Part shown: in pieces, positions 27,911 to 38,068 of the stretch
Layout: the number at the start of each line of letters is the position of its first letter
Position numbering within the stretch: position 1 is the first letter of the stretch
Assembly (NCBI GenBank): GCA_024372625.1
Contig: CP099605.1
Coordinates: 434,001-498,000 of the forward strand
Reading direction: 5' to 3'
Origin: Comamonadaceae bacterium OTU4NAUVB1
GTDB taxonomy: Bacteria; Pseudomonadota; Gammaproteobacteria; Burkholderiales; Burkholderiaceae_C
Length of the DNA: 64,000 nt
Translations under genes and position numbers: made by a program
The notes under the pieces: generated by a model
Told to the model about the DNA's origin: nothing
Database searches by the model: none
The model's input: only the letters and a program-made list of their open reading frames with translations

Positions 27911-29131
27911 ATGAGCCTCGCCACCCGCTGCCCCGCCTGCGGCACGACCTTCCGGATCGAGCCGGACCAACTCGCGCTCGCCGATGGCTGGGCGCGCTGC
28001 GGCCGCTGCAGCGCGGTCTTCGATGCGGCGGCGGAGCGCCGCGAGCATCCGGACGACGTGGTCGACACCGCCGTGGCGTCCGCACCCGGTCCCGGCCTCA
28101 CCTTGCCGCCGGCGCCTGCGCCGAGCGATGCCGACGCGTTCGGCGCGGCGCTCCTGAACTTCCGCCTCGACGCACCGCCGCCGTCCGCGTCGAGTTCCCG
28201 GACCGACGATCCCTTCGAGGCGCCCGACGAAGTCGACGAGCGCGCGCCGGCGACGCCGGCCGCGCCGGAGTCCCTGTCCCCTCCGGGCCCTCCCGGGCCT
28301 CCCGCCTTCGACCCCTGGCGCGAATTGCCATCGCTGAGCCTGGGGCCCGATCCCGTGTCGCCCGCCCAGGGTCAGGTTCCGGCCCCGGCATCGATGGCGA
28401 CCCAGGCGGACTCGCCGCCTCCGGTGGCATCGGTGCCTCCGGCGCCGGTGGTGGACGCGGACACCCTGTGGCCCGTGCCACCGTCCGCGTCGACCGAACC
28501 GGCGATGCCGGGCGCATCGGGCGTCCGGCCGGCCGCGCGCGCGGAATCGGTGGCGCCGGCCGGCGTGATCCATGCCGCCAGCGAACCGGTGGCCGGCGAG
28601 CGGGACGGTGCGCACGGGCCGCGCGGCACGGGACGCCGCCGGTCCTGGCGCGTCGCGATCGTCGTGGTGGTGATCGTGCTGCTGGCGGTGGCGCTGCTGG
28701 CGCAGGTGCTCCATCGCCAGCGCGATGTGCTCGCCGCGCATCACCCGGCGCTGCGTCCGGCGCTCGCGGGCCTGTGCGGACTGGCCGGTTGCACGATGGG
28801 ACCGCTGCGCAGGCCGGGCGACATCGCCATCGAAAGCGCGACCTTCACCCATGTCCAGGACAGCGACCGCTACCGGCTGGCCTTCGTCCTGCGCAACCAG
28901 GCCGACGTGCCGCTCGCGGTGCCGGCGATCGAACTCTCCCTGCTCGACGTCCAGGAGCGCGCGGTCGTCCGGCGGGTGCTGATGCCGCCTGAATTCGGCG
29001 TGTCGGAGGCGACCCTGCCCACGCTCGCCGAACGCGCGGGCGCCGTGTCCTTCGCCCTGGACGGCCCGGGCGATGGCGAAGGCCCGCCACCCCGCATCGC
29101 GGGCTACGCGATGGTCGCCTTCTATCCCTGA
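27911..29131 (+). CDS. zinc-ribbon and DUF3426 membrane protein
   Basis: 406 residues. An N-terminal zinc ribbon (CPACGTTFRIEPDQL ... ARCGRCSAVFDA, two CxxC pairs, MJ0042 type), a long Pro/Ala/Ser-rich disordered region (about 45-230), one membrane helix (VAIVVVVIVLLAVALLAQVL) and a C-terminal DUF3426 domain (YRLAFVLRNQADVPLAVPAIEL). The ribbon would face the cytoplasm and DUF3426 the periplasm. Function unknown; a gene of this type regularly follows prmA in Burkholderiales. Confidence 0.88.
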   Translation: MSLATRCPACGTTFRIEPDQLALADGWARCGRCSAVFDAAAERREHPDDVVDTAVASAPGPGLTLPPAPAPSDADAFGAALLNFRLDAPPPSASSSRTDDPFEAPDEVDERAPATPAAPESLSPPGPPGPPAFDPWRELPSLSLGPDPVSPAQGQVPAPASMATQADSPPPVASVPPAPVVDADTLWPVPPSASTEPAMPGASGVRPAARAESVAPAGVIHAASEPVAGERDGAHGPRGTGRRRSWRVAIVVVVIVLLAVALLAQVLHRQRDVLAAHHPALRPALAGLCGLAGCTMGPLRRPGDIAIESATFTHVQDSDRYRLAFVLRNQADVPLAVPAIELSLLDVQERAVVRRVLMPPEFGVSEATLPTLAERAGAVSFALDGPGDGEGPPPRIAGYAMVAFYP

Positions 29132-29216
29132 CGTCTCGATTCTTTTCCCAGCGCGGCGCTGGTCTTCCGCCCGCGCTTCCGACCCCTCACCTTCCACCCC
29201 CCCCACAGGCTCATCC

Positions 29217-30119
29217 ATGGCAGCAGTGATTTGCGGTTCCCTCGCGTTCGACACCATCATGAATTTCGACGGCCGGTTCGCCGACCAGATCCTGCCCGGC
29301 CAACTGCACATCCTGAACGTTTCGTTCCTGGTGCCGGCCCTGCGACGCGACCACGGCGGCTGCGCCGGCAACATCGCCTACGGCCTGAACGCCCTGGGCG
29401 GGCATGCGCTGCCGATGGCCACCGTCGGCAGCGATGGCGCCGACTACATCGCGCGCCTGCGCGAACTGGGCATCGGCACCGAGTTCGTCCGTTCCCTGGA
29501 CGACACCTACACCGCGCAGTGCTTCATCACCACCGACCGGGACAACAACCAGATCACGGCCTTTCATCCGGGTGCGATGCAGCAGGCGCACCTGACGCGC
29601 GTCGAGGCGCGCGAGGACATCCGGCTGGGCATCGTCTCGCCGGACGGGCGCGAGGCCATGCTGCAGCACGCCGAGCAGTTCCAGGCGGCGGGCATTCCCT
29701 TCGTGTTCGATCCGGGTCAGGGGCTGCCGATGTTCAGTGGCGAGGAACTGCTGCGCTTCGTCGATCAGGCCGACTGGGTCACCGTCAACGACTACGAGGG
29801 CAAGATGCTGTGCGATCGCACGGGGCTCGACAACGCCGGGCTGTCGCGCCGCGTGCGGGGTCTGATCGTGACGCTGGGCGCCGAGGGCTGCGAAGTCTGG
29901 ATCGACGGCGAGCGCACGCACGTGCCGGCGGTGGTGCCGACGGCCATCGTCGATCCGACGGGATGCGGCGATGCCTGGCGCGCCGCGCTGCTGTTCGGAC
30001 TCGAGAAGGACTGGCCCCTGGTGCGGTGCGCCGAACTCGGCAACCGATTGGGCGCCTTGAAGATCGCGCAGCGCGGACCCCAGAACTACCAGGTCGATCG
30101 CGCGGCGCTGGGCCTCTAG
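29217..30119 (+). CDS. PfkB-family carbohydrate/adenosine kinase
   Basis: 300 residues. Ribokinase-type features: N-terminal MAAVICGSLAFDTIMNF, substrate segment DHGGCAGNIAYGLNALGG and the catalytic anion hole and base in IVDPTGCGDAWRAALLFGL. Cytosolic phosphotransferase. The short form with DNNQITAFHPGAMQQA resembles adenosine-kinase-like members, but the sugar or nucleoside substrate cannot be assigned. A strong terminator follows. Confidence 0.88.
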   Translation: MAAVICGSLAFDTIMNFDGRFADQILPGQLHILNVSFLVPALRRDHGGCAGNIAYGLNALGGHALPMATVGSDGADYIARLRELGIGTEFVRSLDDTYTAQCFITTDRDNNQITAFHPGAMQQAHLTRVEAREDIRLGIVSPDGREAMLQHAEQFQAAGIPFVFDPGQGLPMFSGEELLRFVDQADWVTVNDYEGKMLCDRTGLDNAGLSRRVRGLIVTLGAEGCEVWIDGERTHVPAVVPTAIVDPTGCGDAWRAALLFGLEKDWPLVRCAELGNRLGALKIAQRGPQNYQVDRAALGL

Positions 30120-30136
30120 CAGCGCCTGCACCACGA

Positions 30137-30177
30137 ACAAAGGCCCGACGCTCTTGGGAGAGGTGTCGGGCCTTTGT
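30137..30177. terminator. bidirectional terminator between the PfkB and histone-like genes
   Basis: ACAAAGGCCCGAC (30137-30149) pairs fully with GTCGGGCCTTTGT (30164-30177). T-rich ends on both strands let it stop the plus-strand PfkB transcript and the minus-strand histone-like transcript that ends at 30235. Confidence 0.88.
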
Positions 30178-30234
30178 CTCGAGGGGCGGCATCGTTGCCG
30201 CTTGGCTGCCGGCGCTTCGTGGGCGCCGATCTCG

Positions 30235-30996
30235 TCAGGGCTTGCCGGCCGTCGGAAAAGGCCACGCGGCTTGCGGATTCAGCGTCGTCTGCGCGGCGGG
30301 TGCCGGCGCGGGTGCGGCGGCGCTGGCCTTGCCTGCTGCCTTCTTCGGTGCGGACTTCGCTGCCGTGACGGGCTTTTCAGCGGTTTTTCCGGCGGTCTTG
30401 ACGGACGGCTTCGCAGCGGTCTTCGCGGGCGTGGTCTTGGTCGCGCTGGCCTTGGCCGTGGTCGTCGGTGCCTTGTCGGCCGACCTGGAAGGTGCCTTGG
30501 TCGGCGCCGCCTTCGTCGCGGTCGCCGTCTTGCCCTGCGACGTTTTCGACGCCGTGGCCGCGGGCTTGGCGGCTGCCGTCTTCTTGGGCGATGCCTTGGT
30601 GGCCGTGGTCGCCTTCTTGGCCGTCGCGGTCGACGACGTCGTGGCCTTCTTCGCCGGGCTCGCCGTCGTGGCGGTCTTCTTGGCGGTGGTCGCGGGCGTC
30701 GACGCCGTCGCCTTCTTGGCAGCGGTCGGCGCCTTGCCGGTCGCCGGCGCGGTCTTGGCCGCCGCCGTCTTCTTGGCCGGTGCCGCCTTCTTCGCCGCCG
30801 GCGCCTTCTTGGCCGCAGCCTTCGGCGCGGTCGTCGTGGCCACCTTGGTCGCCGGTGCCTTCTTCGCCGGTGTGGTCTTCGTCGATGCCGTGGTTTTCTT
30901 GGCCGTCGCGGTCGTCGTCTTGGCCGCTCCCGCCTGCTTCTCCGGAGCCTTCTTGGTGTCGGTCTTGGAAGCCGTCGCCTTCTTTGCAGTTGCCAT
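30235..30996 (-). CDS. histone H1-like Lys/Ala-rich DNA-binding protein
   Basis: 253 residues, almost wholly Lys, Ala, Thr and Pro in KKA, AKK and PAKK units, so a disordered polycation that should bind and compact DNA, like AlgP or Bordetella BpH1-type proteins. The non-repetitive C terminus AAWPFPTAGKP is a signature of Burkholderiales members. ATG 30996 has AAGGAG upstream (minus strand); a start six codons earlier is less likely. Repetitive codons make length variation between strains likely. Confidence 0.9.
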   Translation of the reverse strand: MATAKKATASKTDTKKAPEKQAGAAKTTTATAKKTTASTKTTPAKKAPATKVATTTAPKAAAKKAPAAKKAAPAKKTAAAKTAPATGKAPTAAKKATASTPATTAKKTATTASPAKKATTSSTATAKKATTATKASPKKTAAAKPAATASKTSQGKTATATKAAPTKAPSRSADKAPTTTAKASATKTTPAKTAAKPSVKTAGKTAEKPVTAAKSAPKKAAGKASAAAPAPAPAAQTTLNPQAAWPFPTAGKP

Positions 30997-31069
30997 TTTT
31001 TTCTCCTTGATCAAGTTGAAATATCAACCTTTGAAGCACTTCGCACGCGCTGTCGCGCACGAAGCGATG

Positions 31070-31101
31070 CATGGCGCTGGAGATCGGTCCCCAGCGCCAT
31101 G
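31070..31101. repeat. 11-bp perfect inverted repeat upstream of the histone-like gene
   Basis: CATGGCGCTGG (31070-31080) and CCAGCGCCATG (31091-31101) are perfect inverted repeats around a ten-base loop. No T-run follows on the minus strand, so it is not a standard terminator of nrdB. It lies about 75 bases before the histone-like start and could be a leader hairpin or an operator. Confidence 0.6.
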
Positions 31102-31189
31102 AACACCTGCGCCCCGTCCGTCGACGCGCTCTGAGGCGTGTTCGACGGTGGAGCAAATACTGAATGCACTTGTCGGTTCTTCGAAGGGT

Positions 31190-32416
31190 TCAATCCCAGG
31201 AGAGCGCGCCGCCCGACTGGTACTCGATCACGCGGGTCTCGAAGAAATTGCGTTCCTTCTTCAGATCGATCATCTCGCTCATCCAGGGAAACGGGTTCTC
31301 CTCGTTGGGGAACAGCGTCTCCAGACCGATCTGCTGCGCCCGCCGGTTGGCGATGTAGCGCAGGTAGCCCTTGAACATCGAGGCGTTCATGCCAAGCACG
31401 CCACGAGGCATGGTGTCCTCGGCGTACTGGTATTCGAGCTCGACCGCCTTCATGAAGAGGTCCTTGATCTCGGCCTTGAAGTCGGCGGTCCACAACTGCG
31501 GGTTCTCCAGCTTCAACTGGTTGATCAGGTCGATGCCGAAATTGCAGTGCATGGACTCGTCGCGCAGGATGTACTGGTACTGCTCGGCGGCACCGGTCAT
31601 CTTGTTCTGACGGCCGAGCGCCAGGATCTGCGTGAAGCCGACATAGAAGAACAGACCCTCCATCAGGCAGGCGAACACGATCAGCGACTTGAGCAGGGTC
31701 TGGTCGGTCTCGTGCGTGCCGGTCTTGAAGTTCGGATCGCTGATCGCCTCGATGAAGGGGATCAGGAACTCGTCCTTGTTGCGGATCGACGGCACCTCGT
31801 TGTAGGCGTTGAAGATCTCGCTCTCGTCGAGGCCGAGCGACTCGACGATGTACTGATAGGCGTGCGTATGGATCGCTTCCTCGAAGGCCTGACGCAACAG
31901 GAACTGGCGGCATTCGGGCGCGGTGATGTGGCGGTAGGTGCCCAGCACGATGTTGTTGGCGGCCAGCGAATCGGCGGTCACGAAGAACCCGAGATTGCGC
32001 TTGACGATGCGGCGCTCGTCCTCGGTCAGGCCGTTGGGGTCCTTCCACAGCGCGATGTCGCGCGTCATGTTCACCTCCTGCGGCATCCAGTGGTTGGCGC
32101 AGGTGGCAAGGTACTTTTCCCAGGCCCACTTGTACTTGAAGGGCACCAGCTGGTTGACGTCGGTCTGGCCGTTGATGATGCGCTTGTCGGCCGCGTTGAC
32201 GCGGCGGGCGACGGCGGGCTCGGAGGCGGTGGGTGCCGGCGCGGAGGGGAAAGCGGGGGCGGAGACGACGTCCGCGCGAGGTGCCGAAGGGCGGGTCGGC
32301 GACGTCGGAAGTGCCGACGAACGCGCGGAAGGCGCGTCGCTGGGCGACGAATGATGCAACCCGTGTTGCATGTCCTTCGATGAGGATGGCTTGACTTCTT
32401 CGTCCCAGGTCAACAT
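31190..32416 (-). CDS. nrdB: class Ia ribonucleotide reductase, beta subunit
   Basis: Supplies the tyrosyl radical for ribonucleotide reduction. 408 residues. The radical/di-iron helices include [17 protein letters not shown] (Glu and His ligands, with the likely radical Tyr in HAYQ) and [15 protein letters not shown] (Glu and His ligands). The C-terminal region normally docks NrdA. Residues 1-65 are an unusual Pro/Ser/Ala-rich extension after MLTWDEEV. Lies downstream of nrdA with its own likely promoter in the 152-base gap. Confidence 0.95.
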   Translation of the reverse strand: MLTWDEEVKPSSSKDMQHGLHHSSPSDAPSARSSALPTSPTRPSAPRADVVSAPAFPSAPAPTASEPAVARRVNAADKRIINGQTDVNQLVPFKYKWAWEKYLATCANHWMPQEVNMTRDIALWKDPNGLTEDERRIVKRNLGFFVTADSLAANNIVLGTYRHITAPECRQFLLRQAFEEAIHTHAYQYIVESLGLDESEIFNAYNEVPSIRNKDEFLIPFIEAISDPNFKTGTHETDQTLLKSLIVFACLMEGLFFYVGFTQILALGRQNKMTGAAEQYQYILRDESMHCNFGIDLINQLKLENPQLWTADFKAEIKDLFMKAVELEYQYAEDTMPRGVLGMNASMFKGYLRYIANRRAQQIGLETLFPNEENPFPWMSEMIDLKKERNFFETRVIEYQSGGALSWD

Positions 32417-32428
32417 AGAAAAATCCAG

Positions 32429-32463
32429 TGCTCAAATTATGTGAGCAACGATGCGAGTTGCAA
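32429..32463 (-). promoter_or_regulatory. predicted nrdB promoter with overlapping dyad
   Basis: Minus strand: TTGCAA (32458-32463), 16 bases, CATAAT (32436-32441), then 19 bases to the nrdB ATG. A dyad TGCTCA-N7-TGAGCA (32429-32447) covers the -10 box and could be a repressor site. Confidence 0.5.
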
Positions 32464-32568
32464 AGCGTTTACCTCTCACCGTGCCCCGATTATCTCGTGT
32501 GAAACCCATTCGCGGGCACCGCCATCCTGTCAGGCGATGCCGCGAACGGACCTCGATTCAGACCGACG

Positions 32569-35508
32569 TCACTGGCACGCTTCGCAGGTCGGATCGTCGA
32601 CGCCGCAGAACGCGATGTCGGTGGCCGGCATGGCGGCGAGCTGCGCCTGCGCGGCGCGTGCCGCGGCTTCCAGCGCGCTCGGTGCCGCCGCGCCCTGCGA
32701 CGGCGAGGAAGCGCCGTCGCCGCCGGAGGTGACGGCATTGAGCCGGCCCGACTGCACGGTCGATTTCTCGGCGTGCGTGGCGCTCTGGGTGCGCAGGTAG
32801 TAGGTGGTCTTCAGGCCGCGCAGCCAGGCGAGCTTGTAGGTTTCGTCGAGCTTCTTGCCCGACGCGCCGGCCATGTAGATGTTGAGCGACTGCGCCTGGT
32901 CGATCCATTTCTGGCGCCGCGCGGCGGCCTCGACCAGCCATTTCGTCTCGACCTCGAACGCGGTGCCGTAGAGCGCCTTGACGTCCTGCGGCACGCGGTC
33001 GATCGGACGCAGCGAACCGTCGAAGTGCTTGAGGTCCATGACCATCACGTCGTCCCACAGGCCCAGACGCTTGAGGTCGCGCACGAGGTAGTGGTTGATG
33101 ACGGTGAATTCGCCCGAGAGGTTCGACTTGACCGACAGGTTGCCGAAGCACGGCTCGATCGAAGCGTCCACGCCGATGATGTTGGAGATGGTCGCGGTCG
33201 GTGCGATGGCCACGCAGTTGGAGTTGCGCATGCCGTCGGCCTTGATCTTGCGGCGCAGCGCCTCCCAGTCGAGCGTGGCCGAGCGGTCGACCTCGACGTA
33301 GCCGCCACGGGCCTGCGCCAGCATGTCGAGCGTGTCGATGGGCAGCACGCCCTGGTCCCACAGCGAGCCCTTGTAGCTGGAGTACTTGCCGCGTTCCTTG
33401 GCCAGGTCGGTCGAGGCCCAGTAGGCGTGATAGCAGATGGCTTCCATCGAACGGTCCGCGAATTCCACGGCTTCCTGCGACGCGTAGGGAATGCGCAGTT
33501 CGTAGAGGGCGTCCTGGAAGCCCATCAGGCCCAGGCCCACCGGGCGGTGGCGCAGGTTGGAATCGCGTGCCTTCTTGACGGCGTAGTAGTTGATGTCGAT
33601 CACGTTGTCGAGCATGCGCATCGCCGTGGAGATCGTGCGCTTGAGCTTCTCCTGGTCGACCTGGCCATCCTTCAGGTGCTGCAGCAGGTTGACCGAGCCC
33701 AGGTTGCACACGGCGGTCTCGGTGTCGCTGGTGTTGAGCGTGATCTCGGTGCACAGGTTCGACGAGTGCACGACGCCCGCGTGCTGCTGGGGCGAGCGCA
33801 CGTTGCAGGCGTCCTTGAAGGTGATCCAGGGATGGCCGGTCTCGAACAGCATCGTGAGCATCTTGCGCCACAGGTCGCTCGCCGCGACGGTGCGCGAGGG
33901 CGAGATCTCGCCGCGCGCGGCCTTCGCCTCGTAGGCGACGTAGGCGGTCTCGAAGGCGCTGCCGAACAGGTCGTGCAGGTCGGGCACGTCGTTGGGCGAG
34001 AACAGCGTCCACTGGCCCTTCTCCATCACGCGGCGCATGAAGAGGTCGGGGATCCAGTTGGCGGTGTTCATGTCGTGCGTGCGGCGACGGTCGTCGCCGG
34101 TGTTCTTGCGCAGCTCCAGGAATTCCTCGATGTCGAGGTGCCAGGTCTCCAGGTAGGTGCAGACCGCGCCCTTGCGCTTGCCGCCCTGGTTCACGGCCAC
34201 GGCCGTGTCGTTGACGACCTTCAGGAACGGCACCACGCCCTGGGATTCGCCGTTGGTGCCCTTGATGTGCGAGCCGAGGGCGCGCACGCGCGTCCAGTCG
34301 TTGCCCAGGCCGCCGGCGAACTTCGACAGCAGCGCGTTCTCCTTGATCGACTCGTAGATGCCGTCGAGGTCGTCGGGCACGGTGGTCAGGTAGCACGACG
34401 ACAGCTGCGAGCGCAGCGTGCCGGCGTTGAACAGCGTGGGCGTGCTCGACATGAAGTCGAACGACGACAGCACCTCGTAGAACTCGATGGCGCGCGCCTC
34501 GCGGTCCACCTCGCCGAGCGACAAGCCCATCGCCACGCGCATGAAGAAGGCCTGCGGGAGTTCGATGCGCGTCTTGCGCACGTGCAGGAAGTAGCGGTCG
34601 TAGAGCGTCTGCAGGCCGAGGTAGTCGAACTGCAGGTCGCGCTCGGCCTTGAGCGCGGCGCCCAGGCGCGGCAGGTCGAACTGCAGCAGCTTCTCGTCGA
34701 GCAGTTCGTTGTCCACGCCCTTCTTGATGAACTGCGGGAAATAGTCGACGTAGGCCTGCGTGCGCTCGGCGGGCATCACCTCGCGGCCGACGATCTCCTT
34801 GAAGATCGTGTGCAGCAGCAGGCGCGCGGTGGCGAAGGTGTAGTCGGGGTCCTTCTCGATCAGCGTGCGGGCCGCCAGGATCGAGGCCTTGTAGACCTCG
34901 TCGAGGGGCACGCCGTCGTAGAGGTTGCGCATCGTCTCGGCCACGATGGGCGCGGCCGTGATGCTCTCGCCGAGGTTCTCGCAGGCCGACTCGATCAGCC
35001 CCTTGAGCTCGGCCATGTCGAGCGCGACGCGCTCGCCGCCGTCCATCACGTGCAGGGCCGGCGCGGCCGGCGTCTCCTGGGCGACCTGGCGGGCGCGCTC
35101 CTGGGTGCGGCGCTCGCGATAGAGCACGTAGGCGCGCGCGATCTCGTGGTGGCCGCCGCGCATCAGGCCGAGCTCGACCTGGTCCTGCACGTCCTCGATG
35201 TGGAAGGTGCCGCCGCCCGGACGCGAGCGCACCAGGGCGCGCACGACCGCCTGCGTCAGCGTGTCGACGGTCTCGCGCACGCTGGCCGAGGCCGCGCCCT
35301 GCGTGCCGTGCACCGCCAGGAAGGCCTTCATCATCGCCACGGCGATCTTGCTGGGCTCGAAGGGCACCACGGCGCCGTTGCGACGGATGATCTGGTAGTG
35401 CGACAGCGTCTCGGCCGAGGCGGCGCCGGCGGCGTCGCGCGCGGGCGCGGTGGCGGTCCTCGCGGTGCTGGCGCGGGACGTGGAGGGGGTGTTCAGGGCA
35501 GGTTGCAT
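32569..35508 (-). CDS. nrdA: class Ia ribonucleotide reductase, alpha subunit
   Basis: Catalytic subunit reducing ribonucleoside diphosphates. 979 residues. Two ATP-cone-like regions: YQIIRRNGAVVPFEPSKIA (from about residue 38) and a second aligning with the single E. coli cone (LHVMDGGERVALDMAELKG, from about 150). Active-site elements: QLSSCYLTTV, SSNLCTEITLN, TAVCNLGSVNL and TTYYLRTQSATH; the C-terminal redox pair is CEACQ. ATG 35508 starts MQPALN; longer in-frame starts run into the NrdR-box region. Upstream NrdR boxes indicate repression at high (d)ATP. Confidence 0.96.
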   Translation of the reverse strand: MQPALNTPSTSRASTARTATAPARDAAGAASAETLSHYQIIRRNGAVVPFEPSKIAVAMMKAFLAVHGTQGAASASVRETVDTLTQAVVRALVRSRPGGGTFHIEDVQDQVELGLMRGGHHEIARAYVLYRERRTQERARQVAQETPAAPALHVMDGGERVALDMAELKGLIESACENLGESITAAPIVAETMRNLYDGVPLDEVYKASILAARTLIEKDPDYTFATARLLLHTIFKEIVGREVMPAERTQAYVDYFPQFIKKGVDNELLDEKLLQFDLPRLGAALKAERDLQFDYLGLQTLYDRYFLHVRKTRIELPQAFFMRVAMGLSLGEVDREARAIEFYEVLSSFDFMSSTPTLFNAGTLRSQLSSCYLTTVPDDLDGIYESIKENALLSKFAGGLGNDWTRVRALGSHIKGTNGESQGVVPFLKVVNDTAVAVNQGGKRKGAVCTYLETWHLDIEEFLELRKNTGDDRRRTHDMNTANWIPDLFMRRVMEKGQWTLFSPNDVPDLHDLFGSAFETAYVAYEAKAARGEISPSRTVAASDLWRKMLTMLFETGHPWITFKDACNVRSPQQHAGVVHSSNLCTEITLNTSDTETAVCNLGSVNLLQHLKDGQVDQEKLKRTISTAMRMLDNVIDINYYAVKKARDSNLRHRPVGLGLMGFQDALYELRIPYASQEAVEFADRSMEAICYHAYWASTDLAKERGKYSSYKGSLWDQGVLPIDTLDMLAQARGGYVEVDRSATLDWEALRRKIKADGMRNSNCVAIAPTATISNIIGVDASIEPCFGNLSVKSNLSGEFTVINHYLVRDLKRLGLWDDVMVMDLKHFDGSLRPIDRVPQDVKALYGTAFEVETKWLVEAAARRQKWIDQAQSLNIYMAGASGKKLDETYKLAWLRGLKTTYYLRTQSATHAEKSTVQSGRLNAVTSGGDGASSPSQGAAAPSALEAAARAAQAQLAAMPATDIAFCGVDDPTCEACQ

Positions 35509-35621
35509 GAGGTCCTCTGAAAGAAATTCTGAAAGGGCGGCAGCCCGGCACGGGCGAGGCTGCGACGACGCCGACGAGGGCGTCGGCCGGGATCGCCGGA
35601 CGGCTTGCGTCGGGCAAGGAG

Positions 35622-35637
35622 GCACTATATCTGGTGT
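35622..35637 (-). promoter_or_regulatory. NrdR box 1 of nrdA
   Basis: GCACTATATCTGGTGT differs from the NrdR consensus ACACTATATCTAGTGT at only two positions. A TATAGT -10 box on the minus strand (35624-35629) lies within it, so bound NrdR would block nrdA transcription. Confidence 0.75.
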
Positions 35638-35653
35638 GTCGAGTGGCGGTCGA

Positions 35654-35669
35654 CCACTACCTGTAGTGT
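35654..35669 (-). promoter_or_regulatory. NrdR box 2 of nrdA
   Basis: CCACTACCTGTAGTGT matches the same consensus at 12 of 16 positions. It starts 32 bases from box 1, three helical turns, the standard spacing of paired NrdR boxes. Confidence 0.7.
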
Positions 35670-35869
35670 TTCGGCATCGATTTTTCCGCATCGACATCGA
35701 CGCCGGTGCTGGCGGTGCGACGCCATGCCCCATCGTTTCTGCATCGCCGCCCCGACAGCCGCGCCGGCCGGGGCTTGCAGCGGACTTTGGTCTCGCAGGG
35801 CGCATGACGACTGGGGGTTCCGGCCTGTCAAGATGTCCGTCGCGGCGCCGACGGACCGTCACAAAAAAT

Positions 35870-36498
35870 TCACGTTCCTGGACGACCGGTACCTGGAGAG
35901 AGGTCTTTCGATGACGCTGGTTCGAGCGATGTAATGGGAAAGGATTCGTCGTTCCAGGCCAAGCGCGCGCGCAGGGCCGGCCAGTCGAATCCGGGACCGG
36001 GATCGTTCTTGCGGCCGGGCGCGACATGCTCGTGCCCCGCGATGTCGGTCACCGGATAGCGCCGCGCCAGGTCGGCGCAGAGGCCGGCGAGCGTGTCGTA
36101 CTGCGCCGCCTCGAAGGTGTCGCCCTCGAGCCCTTCGAGCTCGATGCCGACCGAGCGATCGTTGCAGTTCGCGCATCCCCGCCAGCTCGACGCGCCGGCG
36201 TGCCAGGCACGGTCGTCGCAGCTCACGAACTGCCAGAGCCGGCCGTCGCGCCGCACGTAGAAGTGCGCCGAGACCGCCAGGCCCCGGATCTGTCCGAAGT
36301 AGGGATGCGCGTCCCAGTCGAGTCGGTTGGTGAACAGGCGCTGGACCTCGTCGCCGCCGTAGCGCCCGGGCGGCAGGCTGATGGAGTGCACGACGATCAG
36401 GTCGATGCACGTGCCGGCCGGGCGCGGCCCGAAGTTGGGCGAGTCCAGGCGCCGCGCCGGCTGGTACCAGCCGCCGTGCCAGGGCTCCGGCGCGCGGC

Positions 36499-36502
<4 letters not shown>
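35870..36502 (-). CDS. ampD: N-acetylmuramyl-L-alanine amidase AmpD
   Basis: Zinc amidase that cleaves 1,6-anhydro-muropeptides during wall recycling. 210 residues. Zinc ligands lie in LIVVHSISLPPG (His) and AGHEHVAPGRKNDPGPGFDW (His and Asp). The family normally ends near the segment WNDESFP; here about 20 further residues (TSLEPASSKDLSPG...) follow without similarity I recognise. Start overlaps the pilR stop as ATGA. Functionally linked to mpl at 22.4 kb. Confidence 0.94.
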
Positions 36503-38055
<1,553 letters not shown>

Positions 38056-38068
38056 GGTCGGGATTGTG

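Larger units (their letters stand above)
35509..35869. other. nrdA-ampD intergenic region
   Basis: 361 bases without a credible gene. It holds the NrdR boxes (35622-35669), a -10-like TATAGT on the minus strand inside the first box, and an unexplained perfect dyad GTCCGTCG-N6-CGACGGAC (35835-35856) near the ampD end. A plus-strand ORF across the region has no recognisable features and is taken as chance. Confidence 0.6.

Noticed and set aside
30235..30996. The repeated AAG/GCC-rich sequence as a CRISPR or tandem-repeat locus
   Set aside because: It is the coding sequence of the Lys/Ala-rich histone-like protein; units are irregular and have no spacers.
31186..31197. GGGTTCAATCCC, like a tRNA T-arm
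   Set aside because: Lies at the 3' end of nrdB; no acceptor, D or anticodon stems can be drawn around it.
35835..35856. Perfect dyad GTCCGTCG-N6-CGACGGAC as terminator of the pilSR-ampD transcript
   Set aside because: The T-run on the minus strand precedes the hairpin instead of following it, so it does not have terminator form; left as an unexplained dyad.
35605..35934. Plus-strand ORF of 109 codons between nrdA and ampD
   Set aside because: Covers the NrdR boxes, overlaps the ampD end antisense, has no ribosome site and Arg/Cys-rich unstructured composition.
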